Below are positions 54,401 through 64,000 of a stretch of 64,000 nt of DNA, piece by piece; the stretch's first letter is position 1; the number at the start of each line of letters is the position of its first letter. The position numbers and the translations under genes were made by a program. The DNA lies in assembly GCA_963989385.1 (NCBI GenBank), contig OZ022498.1:102161298-102225297 (forward strand), written 5' to 3'. Below the pieces are notes generated by a model. The model saw only the letters and a list, made by a program, of their open reading frames with translations, did no database searches and had not been told where the DNA came from. Source of the stretch: Ctena decussata (Eukaryota > Mollusca > Bivalvia > Lucinida > Lucinidae).

Positions 54401-55618
54401 GCACGCTACGCTACGTACGTACGTACGGACAGCGGTGATACCATATGCCCCCCATCCCCCCATTTTTAATGGCGGGGGCATAAAAAAGAGTTATAGTGTT
54501 TGTCCCATGCACATCAACGAAATATATTGGGTGTTTTAAATTTGTGCCAACTTTTATGAAAATACCTTCAACCCATTAGAGTTTAGGTTCTTGTTCTCAA
54601 CATATTGCCTGATGATGCTTCTAATTTCTACCTCATTTCATGAAAATACATTCAACTGTTTGCACACCGTATCCATCCGAAGAAGTTTCGTCTAAAAGTA
54701 AGAATGGAGGTACGTATCTTTTCTCAGATTGGCACATGGTTGTACTAAAGTGCTTAACATGCTTAACATATCTTACAAGATTTGAAAATAGCGGACACAA
54801 TTTTCATATTAACCCATTATTGCCTAGCGTCTCAAAAATGGGATATAGGCAAACAGTGCAGACCCAGATCAGACGCCGCAAACGCGCCGTCTGATCAAGG
54901 TCTACACTTTTGGAAACCATTTTTCCATACAAAATGAAGTCGAAAAAGGGCCATAACTCCCACAATAATAGACGGATTTTACCCAACATCAAACTTGACC
55001 TGTATTTTATGATTATATACCTGTGTATGAAATATGAATTCAATACACCAATGCTTTCAAAAAATATTGAACGGAAACCATTTTGTCCGGGACGTATGTA
55101 AGTACGCTACGCTACGTACGTACGTATGTACGGACAGCGGTGATTCTATATGCCCCCCCCCCCCCATCCCCCCATTTTTAATGGCGGGGGCATAAAAAGA
55201 GTTATAGTGTTTGTCTCATGCACATCACCGATGTATCGGATGTTTTAAATTTTTGCCAACTTTTATGAAAATACCTTCAACCCATTAGAGTTTAGGTTCT
55301 TGTTCTTAACATATTGCCTGATGATGCTTCTAATTTCTACCTCATTTCATGAAAATACATTCAACTGTTTGCACACCGTATCCATACTAAGAAGTTTCGT
55401 CTAAAAGTAAGAATGGAGGTACGTATCTTTTCTCAGATTGGCACATGGTTGTACTAAAGTGCTTAACATGTTTAACATATCTTAAAAGGTTTGAAAATAG
55501 CGGACACAATTTTCATATTAACCCATTATTGCCTAGCGCCCCAAAATGGGATATGGGCAAACAGTGCAGACCCAGATCAGACGCCGCAAACGCGCCGTCT
55601 GATCAGGGTCTACACTTT
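54216..55618 (+). repeat. Direct tandem duplication of about 700 bp
   Basis: The blocks 54216-54911 and 54912-55618 match throughout: CGTCCGGGACGTA, CATATGCCCCCC, CCATTTTTAATGGCGGGGGC, GTTATAGTGTTTGTC, CCTGATGATGCTTCTAATTT, TGGCACATGGTTGTACTAAA and the MITE-2 core. They differ by only a few percent by eye, so the duplication is recent. In the first copy the MITE-2 is cut exactly at the junction (CTACACTTTTGGAAACC). Confidence 0.85.
54809..54911. mobile_element. MITE-2, truncated by the duplication junction
   Basis: TTAACCCATTATTGCCTAGC, GGCAAACAGTGCAGACCCAG, ATCAGACGCCGCAAACGCGC and CGTCTGATCAAGGTCTACAC. The right part present at 55618-55744 is missing here. Confidence 0.85.
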
Positions 55619-55744
55619 TTGCATGCGACAAATGGGTATTTTTCCTCGAAAGAAAACAATAAACTAAACCTGACATCCCTTAAATGACAAATGGACTCGT
55701 CCAATATATACAGATAGAAGATTCCACTAGGCATTAATGGGTTA
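55518..55744. mobile_element. MITE-2, complete copy
   Basis: The left TTAACCCATTATTGCCTAG and right CTAGGCATTAATGGGTTA are inverted ends. The core CAGACGCCGCAAACGCGCCG, TCTGATCAGGGTCTACAC forms a hairpin. No ORF. Confidence 0.88.
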
Positions 55745-56519
55745 CTATAACAGTTCTTGTTCTCTTCGCATGTTGTGGTGATATTTTATAATATGTCTAC
55801 CAAGTTTCCTGAGAATATCTTCAAAGGGTAGAGAAGCTGACAATATTTCCATACTAAAATTGCAAAGGGGCATAAGTCCGTCGAAAATGAAAGTGGAGTT
55901 TTGCATATTGTCTGGTAATTTGCTTTATATTTGTACTAAGTTTCCTGAAAATACTTGGTATTAAAGTTATGGAATGGACACGATTGTGACGGACAGACAG
56001 GCGGACGGACATGCGGACAGGCAAAACGATGGCTCCCTGCAAGAGAGTGGGGGAGGCATTATTCATTGCATAGTTCTGTACACTGTATTCAAGAGGCACA
56101 GATGAATACGGGTACCCCCATTTTCAAAATTAATATAAATTAGCATTGAGTGGTTGGGTAAGTTTTAACATTTTGACTCAAGCGACCACTGTGATGCACG
56201 AAGAGTGTTCATTTTTGCATAATTCTGTTTCTTCAGCCATTTGCTTTAGTTGAAGTGATTTTGTTCACGTAAAAAGGGTATTCCAAAACGTGATTTTTCA
56301 CAAATCGTGATGAAATGCTGAATTTTGTGAATTTTAAAAATGGGGGTGCTTAGTTTAAACTTTATTTGTATAAACATCATACACTTATGTACAGACAATG
56401 GTTAACAGAACATACAAAAGGGATTCAGAAGGAAGTCTGTCGACTTTTGTAAATTTGTATCCCTAGAAATGAGTTCGTGCTTAAACCTATGACACACAGC
56501 ATGTTTAGACAAAGTATAA
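55745..56519. other. Non-coding stretch
   Basis: GGACAGACAGGCGGACGGAC lies near 55993, the kind of GACGGAC tract that often ends these bivalve-like repeats. No gene or other repeat is supported. Confidence 0.4.
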
Positions 56520-57299
56520 AGGCCCTGTCACACTACAACGTTTCAGACAACGTATGCCAACGTATGAAAAATTTATCCAATACGCTGGCATACGCTGGAG
56601 ATAAATTAAAACATCAAACAGCAGCCGGTTTTGGAACGCACACATAGCGTACTGAAACGTATAAATAACTTATTCACAACTTATCCCTAGCGTATACATA
56701 ACTTATACAAGCGTATAACAGCGTGTTCTCAGCGTATCTGTAGCGTTCTTGTCTTATGCCGAACGCATGCACAACGTTAGTCTAACTTACGCCGACCTTA
56801 TGTATGGCGTGTTGGAGCGTGCTTCGACGATCAGATGTAAAGCGACGGCTCTCTGCAACACTTGTTATTGTAGTGGATGTTAATCGATGGATATGCCTAA
56901 AGAACGAAAATTAGAGAACTTTGCAGGTAGTAGCTGACCACCTGCATGCCTACCGTCGTCACTATCATCACCCGACTGCCGTACCTACGATGGTAGCCAA
57001 CCTCCCTCTCGCGGCGCAGACTCCAATGCCTCTTTCGTGGTATCCGTGGCGGCATCTGCAGCAGCTGTGGTGGCATCTGAAGTATTAATCCCCTCTCAAG
57101 CCCCAAAACGACAAGCAGAAGCGGTCCAAGAAGATTCCTTATTTAAAAGTGATGAATTGCTGATCTGTATCCAATATATATAGCTGAAGCCCAGGTCGCT
57201 GGCGGATATGTTACCCAAATACGCACAGTGCGTTCGTGATACGTTGAATAAGTTTTAAGTTCGTCAGGCATAGGTTGGATACGTCCTGGATACGTTCGG

Positions 57300-57515
57300 T
57301 ATAAGTTACAGGTAAGTTACCTATAAGTTAGAAATAAGTTACGCGTACGCTCCACAGCGGACCTGCTGGCTGCCGACGTATTAGTCCAGGCAAACTAGCA
57401 GTTTTTTTCGGTAAACCCAAAACAAATTGCAACAAAAGCTTTTTTGGCATTTTCATAGAGGACAGGCCTTCACATATGACATAACAAAAGTAGGATGAAA
57501 TCGGAAAATGCAAAA
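57300..57515. repeat. Left inverted-repeat arm of the large element
   Basis: Reverse-complemented, this reads GCATTTTCCGATTTCATCCT (ACTTTTGTTAT), then AAAAAAGCTTTTGTTGCAAT (TTGTTTTGGGTT), CTGGACTAATACGTC and GCGTACGCGTAACTTATTTC. The right arm has GCATTCTCCGATTTTATCCT, AAAAAAGCTTTTGTTGCAAT (TTGTTTTAGGTT), CTGGACTATATGTC and CGTACGCATAACTTACC in the same order. The central 32-base block differs at one position. Confidence 0.85.
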
Positions 57516-57899
57516 CATGTTTTTTTTTGCAGTTTTACAAACACGTATTTACTTGTTTATATGTATTTATAATTTATGTTGTTTTATATACCAACATTAT
57601 TGTTACGAGATTTATTTCTAAGAAACTGTACTGATCTCACCAAAATTGAATCTAAACACCTAAGATAGTGTATTGAGCTTTTTCTTGCTGGACATGAGAC
57701 CATCTAAGTATAAAATTTGGTATTACATTACCCCACCCACTACGTTCTGCGTTACAATTTCAACTGACTTCTTGAAGGACAGTGATGAACTTCAATATAT
57801 GTCATGCAAATTGTTTAGCTTTGCATAAACATGCTACAAATTTGGAACACTGACATTTGAATGCATGATAAGAAAGTATCAAATACACCTCAACATACC

Positions 57900-58325
57900 G
57901 TATTAATCCTAATAAGCACCCCTGCTCTAATTAATGCATCCTGTCTCTTTTCCGAAAGTAATATTGACTTTCATAAATTCCTGTTTGCTTCTTATGATGA
58001 GGTAGCTAGTTGAAATGGGGTCTACTCTTGATGGAAAGAATTTGCTCCTACACCTAAACAAACGGTATGAATCCTAATAAACACCCCTGCTCTAATTAAT
58101 GCCCCTGCCTCTTTAGGGAAAGTAATATTAACTTTCATAAATTCCAGGTTGCTTCTTATGATGAGGTAGTTCGTTGAAATAGGGTCTACTCCAAAAGTAA
58201 AGAATTAGCCCCTATGGCAGCAAATTCCTTGGAGCAAATTCCTTCCTTTAAGAGTTGCCCACTGCTGAGAAGGGAGGCAAGGAAAGAGTAGAGTTGCTTC
58301 ACCTGAAAGTATACCCATTTACCTT
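57900..58325 (+). repeat. Repeat family A, tandem pair of about 170 bp
   Basis: AATCCTAATAAGCACCCCTG, CTCTAATTAATGC, GAAAGTAATATTGACTTTCA, TAAATTCC, GCTTCTTATGATGAGGTAG and GGGTCTACTC occur at 57905 and again at 58072. The second copy continues with GCAAATTCCTTCCTTTAAGA, GAGAAGGGAGG and CACCTGAAAGTATACCCATT, the part shared with 1-120 and 33650-33780. Confidence 0.8.
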
Positions 58326-58399
58326 AGTACTGTTTATTAGAGATATGTTGCAGCGCCCCTGGGGCGTTTAATAGTATTAATACAGTACTCATAAACAGC

Positions 58400-58405
58400 T
58401 TTATT
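58400..58405 (-). promoter_or_regulatory. Candidate polyadenylation signal for the nuclease gene
   Basis: TTTATT on the plus strand is AATAAA on the minus strand, about 145 bases past the TAA stop at 58549-58551. A second one (about 58329) lies a further 70 bases on. Either would serve; this is inference from position only. Confidence 0.4.
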
Positions 58406-58548
58406 AGAATTCTTTTTTCACATTCACAGTAAAAATGACTTAAAATATCAGCTTGATGATTTTGGTTAGAACTAAACCAATATCAACAAGTTGATATTCA
58501 AAGTCAGTTATACTGCCACATGCTGTCTTCCCTTAGTGAAGATTGATT

Positions 58549-61500
58549 TTAGTCACTGTCTTCATCAACGTTCATATTGTCCATCTGTACAGAATTCAGA
58601 CAACTGATTCCTCTGCATTCACCACACATTTGTGAGCATGTAAGGCCATGTTTACGACAAGTGCAATGAGAAGTTTTACAAGAGGCTTTACATTTACACC
58701 TAACAACTTTAAGTAATCTGTCTGGAGCAGGAGGTTTGTCAGTATGTACTGCCAGTAGTCTGTTGCCTTTCACGGCCCAACCCCAGTTTTCTGCAAGTAG
58801 GTCATTTCCCTTCCATACTTGAACTTGATGATATGTTCTGAGAGAATGATATCTTGTTGCTGCAGATGTTGGTGGTAAGTTTTCAGGCTTTACAAATTTG
58901 ACGCTACCTGCTACTTTCTGATAAAATGTGTTCAGTCTTAGGGAATCAAGCTTCCCTTCTGGGTTTCCACCAAACAGAATAATCATAGCTTTCTCTCCAT
59001 ACCCAATTATGTCATCCACTGAAATATGTTCATCGTTAGTGAAAACAGAGGCACATTCACGAAAAGTCTTATCTTTTAGATATTTCTTGAGTGCCAGTCC
59101 TTTTCCAAGACCAAATACACTAGACGTTGTGTCACAACCAAGAACTGCATGCACAAACAATAAATCTTTACTGAGGTCATTACCAAGTTTCAGTTTTGTT
59201 TCCTTAATATTCCACACCCTGGCAGCTGTCTTCATATTTCTTCTTTGTTCAGATTTAAAGTAGATGTCATTAGCATTTACAGAGGCATAATGGCACAGCA
59301 GTATAAGGAGATCAGTGTCTTCTCCAATTAAAACTGTTGGATCTCTCTCAGCACTTTCTACAGCTGTTTTGACTATTAGCAGGTCTGCATCGCCCTCAGC
59401 TTGTAGGGCTTTGATGCCATTTTCTGAAAACTTATCTCTCAAGTTACTGATGAACTTTTGTTTGTTCTGTGGATTTGCCAGGAACATATCTTTTTTCATA
59501 TCTAGTGTCATATCACTTGAAAAATTGATAGTGTTTCCTGCCTGGCCCTTACTACGCCTAATATGAGCTGTGTCCTTTGTTGATGGCATTTCACTGTAAC
59601 CATCAAACACAACAACAGATCTAGAACCGTATTTCTGCGTGACATATTTCAGATAGAGATCATAGATATTATTATAACTTAAACCACGAGGCCATGGAAT
59701 GCGCTGAAGTAAGGCACCACCATCTAACACATACTTGCAATTACTCTGTATGGTAGCAGATACAAGGCTAAACTGGTTCCATAAAGCAGTTGTTAGCTGT
59801 GGTTTATTTGCTGCTCTCATTAAGGTGTCATTCCCAAATAGTGATGGTGGGTGAGTGGCTAGTTCATAAGTGAATAAATCTTCAAGTTCCTCAGGTGCTG
59901 TGTTTCCTCTTGCAGCTGAAATTAATCTTTGAAAAAGCAGCTGAGGATCAACAGTCACCATATCATTGTCAATTTTCAACTGTGTTTTACAGTTAAGTGT
60001 GACAGCTTGTGCCTTCTTCTTAAACACAAAAGCCTCTACATGTTTGCCTATCATCTCTTTCAGAATGCTTTCTCCAACTTCTCTGGAATTGTCTACATTT
60101 ACAGTTTCATCTGCAGTTACTCCAGACGCAATACTTCGCAGTGATGGATCACCATCAAATGGGTTCCTTGCTTCAAGGAACACTGCCAGTGCTTTCATAT
60201 CACTGTTGTCTCTAGAAATTCTTGCTTTTGTGCTGTCTTTATGTTGCTCACTAGACATATAGGTAGTGCTACTGAATTCTTCCATTGCTTGGCTTACATC
60301 AGCGCAGGCTGGCATTGATAACAGCCAGACAGTTCTTTGTGATTCCGACATACCCCTGCCCCGAGTTAGACCACCAGACGTTTTAAGGCTTCTCATTAGC
60401 ATTTGTTCAATTATCAGATCTGTGGATAGCCCTGCCCAATGTCTATCACTTCTTCTTATTACATGATACCCCTCTTGGAACAGCTTGTAAACATTGGGGT
60501 TAGATGTTGATAGCTTTTCCATGGTCTGTAAATAGATGTAGGCACTTTTGGCATAAAGATTATGTCCTGATGCGGCAAAGAATGGGAGCATTCTTGACAT
60601 AGACTCTAAATGAAGTTTCCAATTCCCCACTCGTTCTGCCTTTATGAACTGTTTAAGAATAGTGATCATATCTAGATACATAAGCCATAACTTAGCTGTT
60701 CTTGACCTTGCTAAACTTATCTTAGTTTGATTAAGTGTGTCTTGTAATCTTTCAAACACACTATTAGAGCATGCTGATTCTAAATTAATATCTTCATTTA
60801 TCAAGTTGTTAAAAACTTCTTCCAATAATTTTAGATCTGCAGTTGTCTGAATATCTATTTGCTCAGTCTCCATTTCAGTTTCAGTTGCAATCAGTCTGTC
60901 AAGAACCTCTGGCAACAACTCTAGGCTATTGTCATTATTCTCCTCTTCAGTTGACTGTTCCTCATGAAGCTCCATATCCCCAGAGGCCAGGCTATTTATT
61001 ACACTTTCGGCTGTCACTGGTTCTGCAACATTATCAAATATTGAAACTACTTTATCTGATATTGATCTGATGGCTGTCTGCTCTAAAACTTCTTCAACAG
61101 AATATTCAACCACACTTCTTTCGACTACTTGTACAATATTGTTATCTGTTTCCTTTGATGTGTCTGTTACTTTTTCAGTTAAACAATATTCCATTATCTC
61201 TGGAGGTTCTGTAGTCTGCTCTTGAACTGGAATTTCTCTTTCTTTAATCCCTTGGTCTTTAAATGGGAGTGGCACTTTGAATATTTTAGAAAGAATAATT
61301 GCATATAATACAGCCTCTATTAAAATGTGTCCACGAATTGCTCTTGATATTGCCTTACCAGTTAGAATGTGAGCTACTGCTGTATTAGCATATATCACTT
61401 CCAAGAGTTCTTGCAATCCGGATCCACCCATTAAATGTCCAACTGCACCCAGAAAACTCATTTCTGTATGAAGCCCTCCTAACCTTAAGATTATATCCTT

Positions 61501-63323
61501 GATGGCTGTATTAGAGCTTTCACATTGTTGTATCTCGAATGACTTCCACCATAGTGGCTGGTCAAATGTGAGAATTGGGGTAAACTTATACCGTTTTGCT
61601 TGCTCACTGACAAAACACATTGTTGAGTAAATACAAATCTCATCATTTGATTTTAAGTCTATCATTGGCATGAAAAACACAGATGAAACCCCTGGGTGTG
61701 ATCCTTGACTTACCATCTGCATGTAACCATTCCAAGAAGGCCTCTCGGGTTGCAGAAGCCATGACGTTTTCCACAGCAAGTCCGCATTTGCTGTGGCATC
61801 CTCAGTTGAAAAGTCTGGTAATTTATCATATTTCAGTAACGATAAAACACCTTCCCTTGGCATAAAGAAAGCAATATTTATCTTGCCTACAGAGGCAATG
61901 TCCTCGGCTGTTACATTTACTCTTGGAACAGTTTTACATATTTCAGTTTGTAGGGTTACAGTAGCTATTATACCCATGCCATGAAACGTGTTAAATCCAT
62001 CAAGAGTTCTCAAATTATGATCAACATTATCAGCTATGTGTTGAACAAACATACCAGGCTTTAAACCAGGAATATCAGTTCCTAAATTAACCGCTGCACT
62101 TCTTTCATATCTCTGAATCTCAGAATATGAAGAGCAAAAACCTAGTTGATTGAGTGTATCAACCAGAAATCTAGATCCAAACTGTCTGTGCATTTGCACG
62201 CCCAGACCCAGTTGAAGAGGTGTGTTGAGTATTCTTGGCCTGGCTGACTGCATAATCGCTTGTCCAATAGAGGCAACTTTTGTATCAGAACCTTTACCAA
62301 CAAAAACATTTTGTAGGAACACTTTCAACGTTCCAGGAAGAAATGTCAGATTTTCCTCTACTGATCTATCTCGTCACTTGATGGGTAAGTAGAAGAATCT
62401 GCGCTTATTGATTTTATGTCATTCTTTATTAGCTTTGCAGCTGTTTCTATAAGTCTGTATTTTTCAGATTCTGAGTCTTCCTTCTTCGGTGATTCGTAAA
62501 ACTGATGGAGTATTACTGAAGCATTTGATCTGAAAGTCACTACATTTGATTTACCATCAAGTTCTGTTACTATGATTCTGTCTCTGAAATGATCAGTTAG
62601 GCGTTTTTTCATATATGGGAAACTATACGGTTCAAACTCTGTGCCATCCAGATAGTCATTCATTCTATCAATGAGATAATTTATAGTTATCTGCTCTTCA
62701 TCGTTTTCTTCTAAATAACGGGTTACTCGCAAAAATGCACATTCTCTATCTGTAACTGATGGTCTTCCACGCTTGCTTGGATTTGAGTTGTCTTCTTCTC
62801 TGAAATCTCTATAGAGTATAGGTATCTGTTTGAAGGTTCTAAAATTTGTACTACACTGTCTATGATAGACTGCATCAGATGCTGGAAGATCCTGGGAGTA
62901 TTCCAGCCTAGCCATGACTGCATGAGACCAAGAATCATTTCTCTGTGTACAAATATCCTGTATGGTGCTCTTGATTTCTAATGTTCTTACACTAGAGACT
63001 TGACATTTGTCATGAGGTCGTTTAGACTCTGTTGATTTGCCACAGAAAATACAGTCTGTTTGGAAGTCAAATGTAGTTTCTGAACGCAACAGACGCTTTG
63101 GTGTTGCAGCAGCTTCTCCTTCCTTTCTTAAAAACAAATCAATGCTCTTAGTATTCGTATACTCAAGTCTACAGGATTTGTGTACAACTAGGCCAGGTTT
63201 AGCTTCTATTTCATCCCCGAGCAGTTTACTGGCTTGATTAATACTATCAGCTCCTTTCTGTCGAAGTGTTACGGTCTCTCCACCTTCTTCTATATCATTA
63301 TTACACAAAATACACCTGTCCAT
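58549..63323 (-). CDS. Transposon-borne PIN/FEN1-like nuclease with zinc modules and CXC domain (one frameshift)
   Basis: Two minus-strand frames form one protein. The first (63323-62358, ATG start) has 321 residues with two Cys/His modules: C4-C7 with H48-C51 (VVHKSCRLEYTN), and C91-C94 (CIFCGK) with H154-C157 (VYHRQCSTNF). The second has no ATG at its start; it is open from 62373 and reads RDRSVEENLTFLPGTLKVFL onwards to TAA at 58549. Counted from the TTG at 62328 it has 1259 residues: a conserved N-terminal block (VASIGQAIMQSARPRI), an acidic linker (360-500), then a PIN/FEN1 fold with VLDGG (867-871), VVFDGYSEMPSTK (906-918), QAEGDADLLIVKTA (976-989), GEDTDLLILL (1002-1011) and an H3TH-like LGCDTTSSVFGLGKGLAL (1063-1080). 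It ends in a CXC-type domain (CKCKASCKTSHCTC, 1211-1224). A single one-base shift near 62358-62373 separates the frames. The product would be a structure-specific DNA nuclease, probably DNA-binding and nuclear; its role in mobility is inference. No introns are apparent. Confidence 0.75.
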
Positions 63324-63810
63324 TCTGATTTTCTATAAGTAGCTTGGATGTGTCTCTCAGCTAGATTTTGTTAAAGTGAAACAGTGTTGTTATCATTGAC
63401 TGGGATTACTCGTTTGTCCATGTTATCTGAAAAATTGAGAAAAATATTAAGAAACATGATATGACCTCTGTATCCAGCCTATACTCTGAAAATAGAGCTA
63501 CACACACTGATTCTTCTCAGATATACTCACTGAAGCTGTAACAGTAAAATTATCGTAGAAAAATTGTGAACTCAAATTTTGCATTGGTGGGTGGGGTAAC
63601 CCAGTATTAATATATATAATACAATAGACCTGTTAAGCATATCAACAAGGCTGATGATGTGGACTACAGCCATAAGATAAAGCTGTTTTATGAACAACTT
63701 CTGTGGACTAAATCACATTAGAACTGATGTGTAGAAGCAGTTATGACAACAACAGTACGTTTACGGTGTTTTAAATCCTTTGAAAACAAAAATAAGCAAA
63801 AAAACAATTT
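63324..63810. other. Upstream region of the nuclease gene
   Basis: About 490 bp lie between the start codon and the right inverted-repeat arm. They should hold the promoter and 5' leader of the minus-strand gene. I cannot identify a TATA box or initiator with confidence. A splice donor/acceptor pair cannot be excluded. Confidence 0.35.
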
Positions 63811-64000
63811 TCGCATTCTCCGATTTTATCCTACTTTTAGTATGTTATAGACCTAGGTCTAGGGAAGTTAAAACTGCAAAAAAAGCTTTTGTTGCAATTT
63901 GTTTTAGGTTCTCCCACTATTTGACTGGACTATATGTCAATGTATGATTAACTTACAAGTTGCGTGCATGAACGTACGCATAACTTACCTGTTGCGTACA
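63811..64000. repeat. Right inverted-repeat arm of the large element, cut by the window edge
   Basis: This matches the reverse complement of 57300-57515 block by block. It ends in AACGTACGCATAACTTACCT GTTGCGTACA, the same ACGTA/AACTTA word style as the left arm. Confidence 0.85.

Larger units (their letters stand above)
56520..64000 (-). mobile_element. Large TIR element carrying a FEN1-like nuclease gene (right end outside window)
   Basis: The probable left terminus is AGGCCCTGTCACACTACAAC, preceded by TAA (56517-56519). The terminal 300 bp are packed with AACGTATG/AGCGTAT/AACTTAT words. Further in, 57300-57515 is matched in inverted orientation by 63811-64000, on the other side of the nuclease gene. 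If the arms are symmetrical the right end should lie about 0.8 kb beyond the window, giving roughly 8.3 kb in all. The cargo is the minus-strand gene at 58549-63323. The region 57560-58320 holds repeat family A tandem copies. No DDE transposase is visible. The superfamily is unassigned. The match of the terminus to the 25258-27573 element (AGCCCCAGTCACACAC after TAA) is suggestive only. Confidence 0.65.

Noticed and set aside
56897..57106. 69-codon minus-strand ORF in the left arm of the large element, considered as a second transposon protein
   Set aside because: Arg/Leu/Gln-rich without a motif or start context; no counterpart can be checked because the opposite arm is outside the window.
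62340..62380. Programmed ribosomal frameshift site
   Set aside because: No slippery heptamer or obvious downstream structure; kept only as an open alternative to mutation.

Overview
ORGANISM AND CHARACTER. The window is nuclear DNA of an animal, most likely a bivalve mollusc. It has split genes, tRNA-derived SINEs, LINE and mariner/pogo relics, and very many palindromic MITEs. The bivalve assignment is inferred from the style of the repeats (palindromes with GCGACACGAGAAAACCAACA termini, modular repeats ending in GCTCACCTG/AGGTGAGCTAAAA) and from the sulfotransferase; it was not searched. There are no bacterial operons, rRNA genes or CRISPR arrays. Only two stretches look like recent or functional coding sequence: a sulfotransferase exon (33911-34681, +) and a long intronless reading frame (58549-63323, -). 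Almost everything else is layered mobile DNA. LAYOUT. 1-9.4 kb: repeat family A fragment, a roughly 85-90 bp tandem array with poly-T/poly-G tracts, two tRNA-derived SINE remnants, three copies of a 235-bp palindromic MITE (called MITE-1 here), a double palindrome at 6148-6240 and a clean hairpin insertion with a 10-bp duplication at 8040-8170. 9.4-14.7 kb: one element interrupted by another of the GCTCACCTG type, then a second GCTCACCTG element made of roughly 445-bp modules. 15-19.6 kb: AT-rich repeat cut by a TA-flanked pogo-like element (15247-17861) that holds a dead LINE reverse transcriptase; a second LINE 3' end lies at 18921. 20.4-30.8 kb: a nest in which a 9.8-kb interval with matching ends (20899-30726) contains a SINE, a MITE-1 copy, a 2.3-kb TIR element inside that MITE, a minisatellite and a 408-bp MITE. 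33.6-41.4 kb: the sulfotransferase exon, then a long modular repeat split by a 4070-bp non-coding element with exact TIRs and an AAT duplication (36036-40105). 41.5-50 kb: broken mariner, MITEs, a decayed sulfotransferase scrap, and a second, diverged copy of the AT-rich element body. 50-56 kb: pogo-like transposase remnants, a LINE ORF1 relic interrupted by two MITEs, and a tandem duplication of about 700 bp. 56.5-64 kb: a large TIR-bounded element running off the right edge. MAIN POINT. The 56520->64000 element encodes on its minus strand a protein of about 1.6 k residues, split by one frameshift. It has two N-terminal Cys/His zinc modules, a C-terminal nuclease domain of the PIN/FEN1 (XPG) type with its acidic residues and GCD...GLGKG helix-hairpin element, and a terminal CXC-type cysteine-rich domain. 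No DDE transposase is visible. The inverted repeats enclosing this gene (57300-57515 against 63811-64000) suggest that the gene belongs to a transposon. The element's terminus (TAA then AGGCCCTGTCACAC) resembles the ends of the 2.3-kb element at 25258-27573, which carries a verified TAA duplication. HOW THE PARTS RELATE. The nesting gives relative ages, and several MITE boundaries are exact because sibling copies show the empty site. Apart from the sulfotransferase exon no host pathway can be read from the window.
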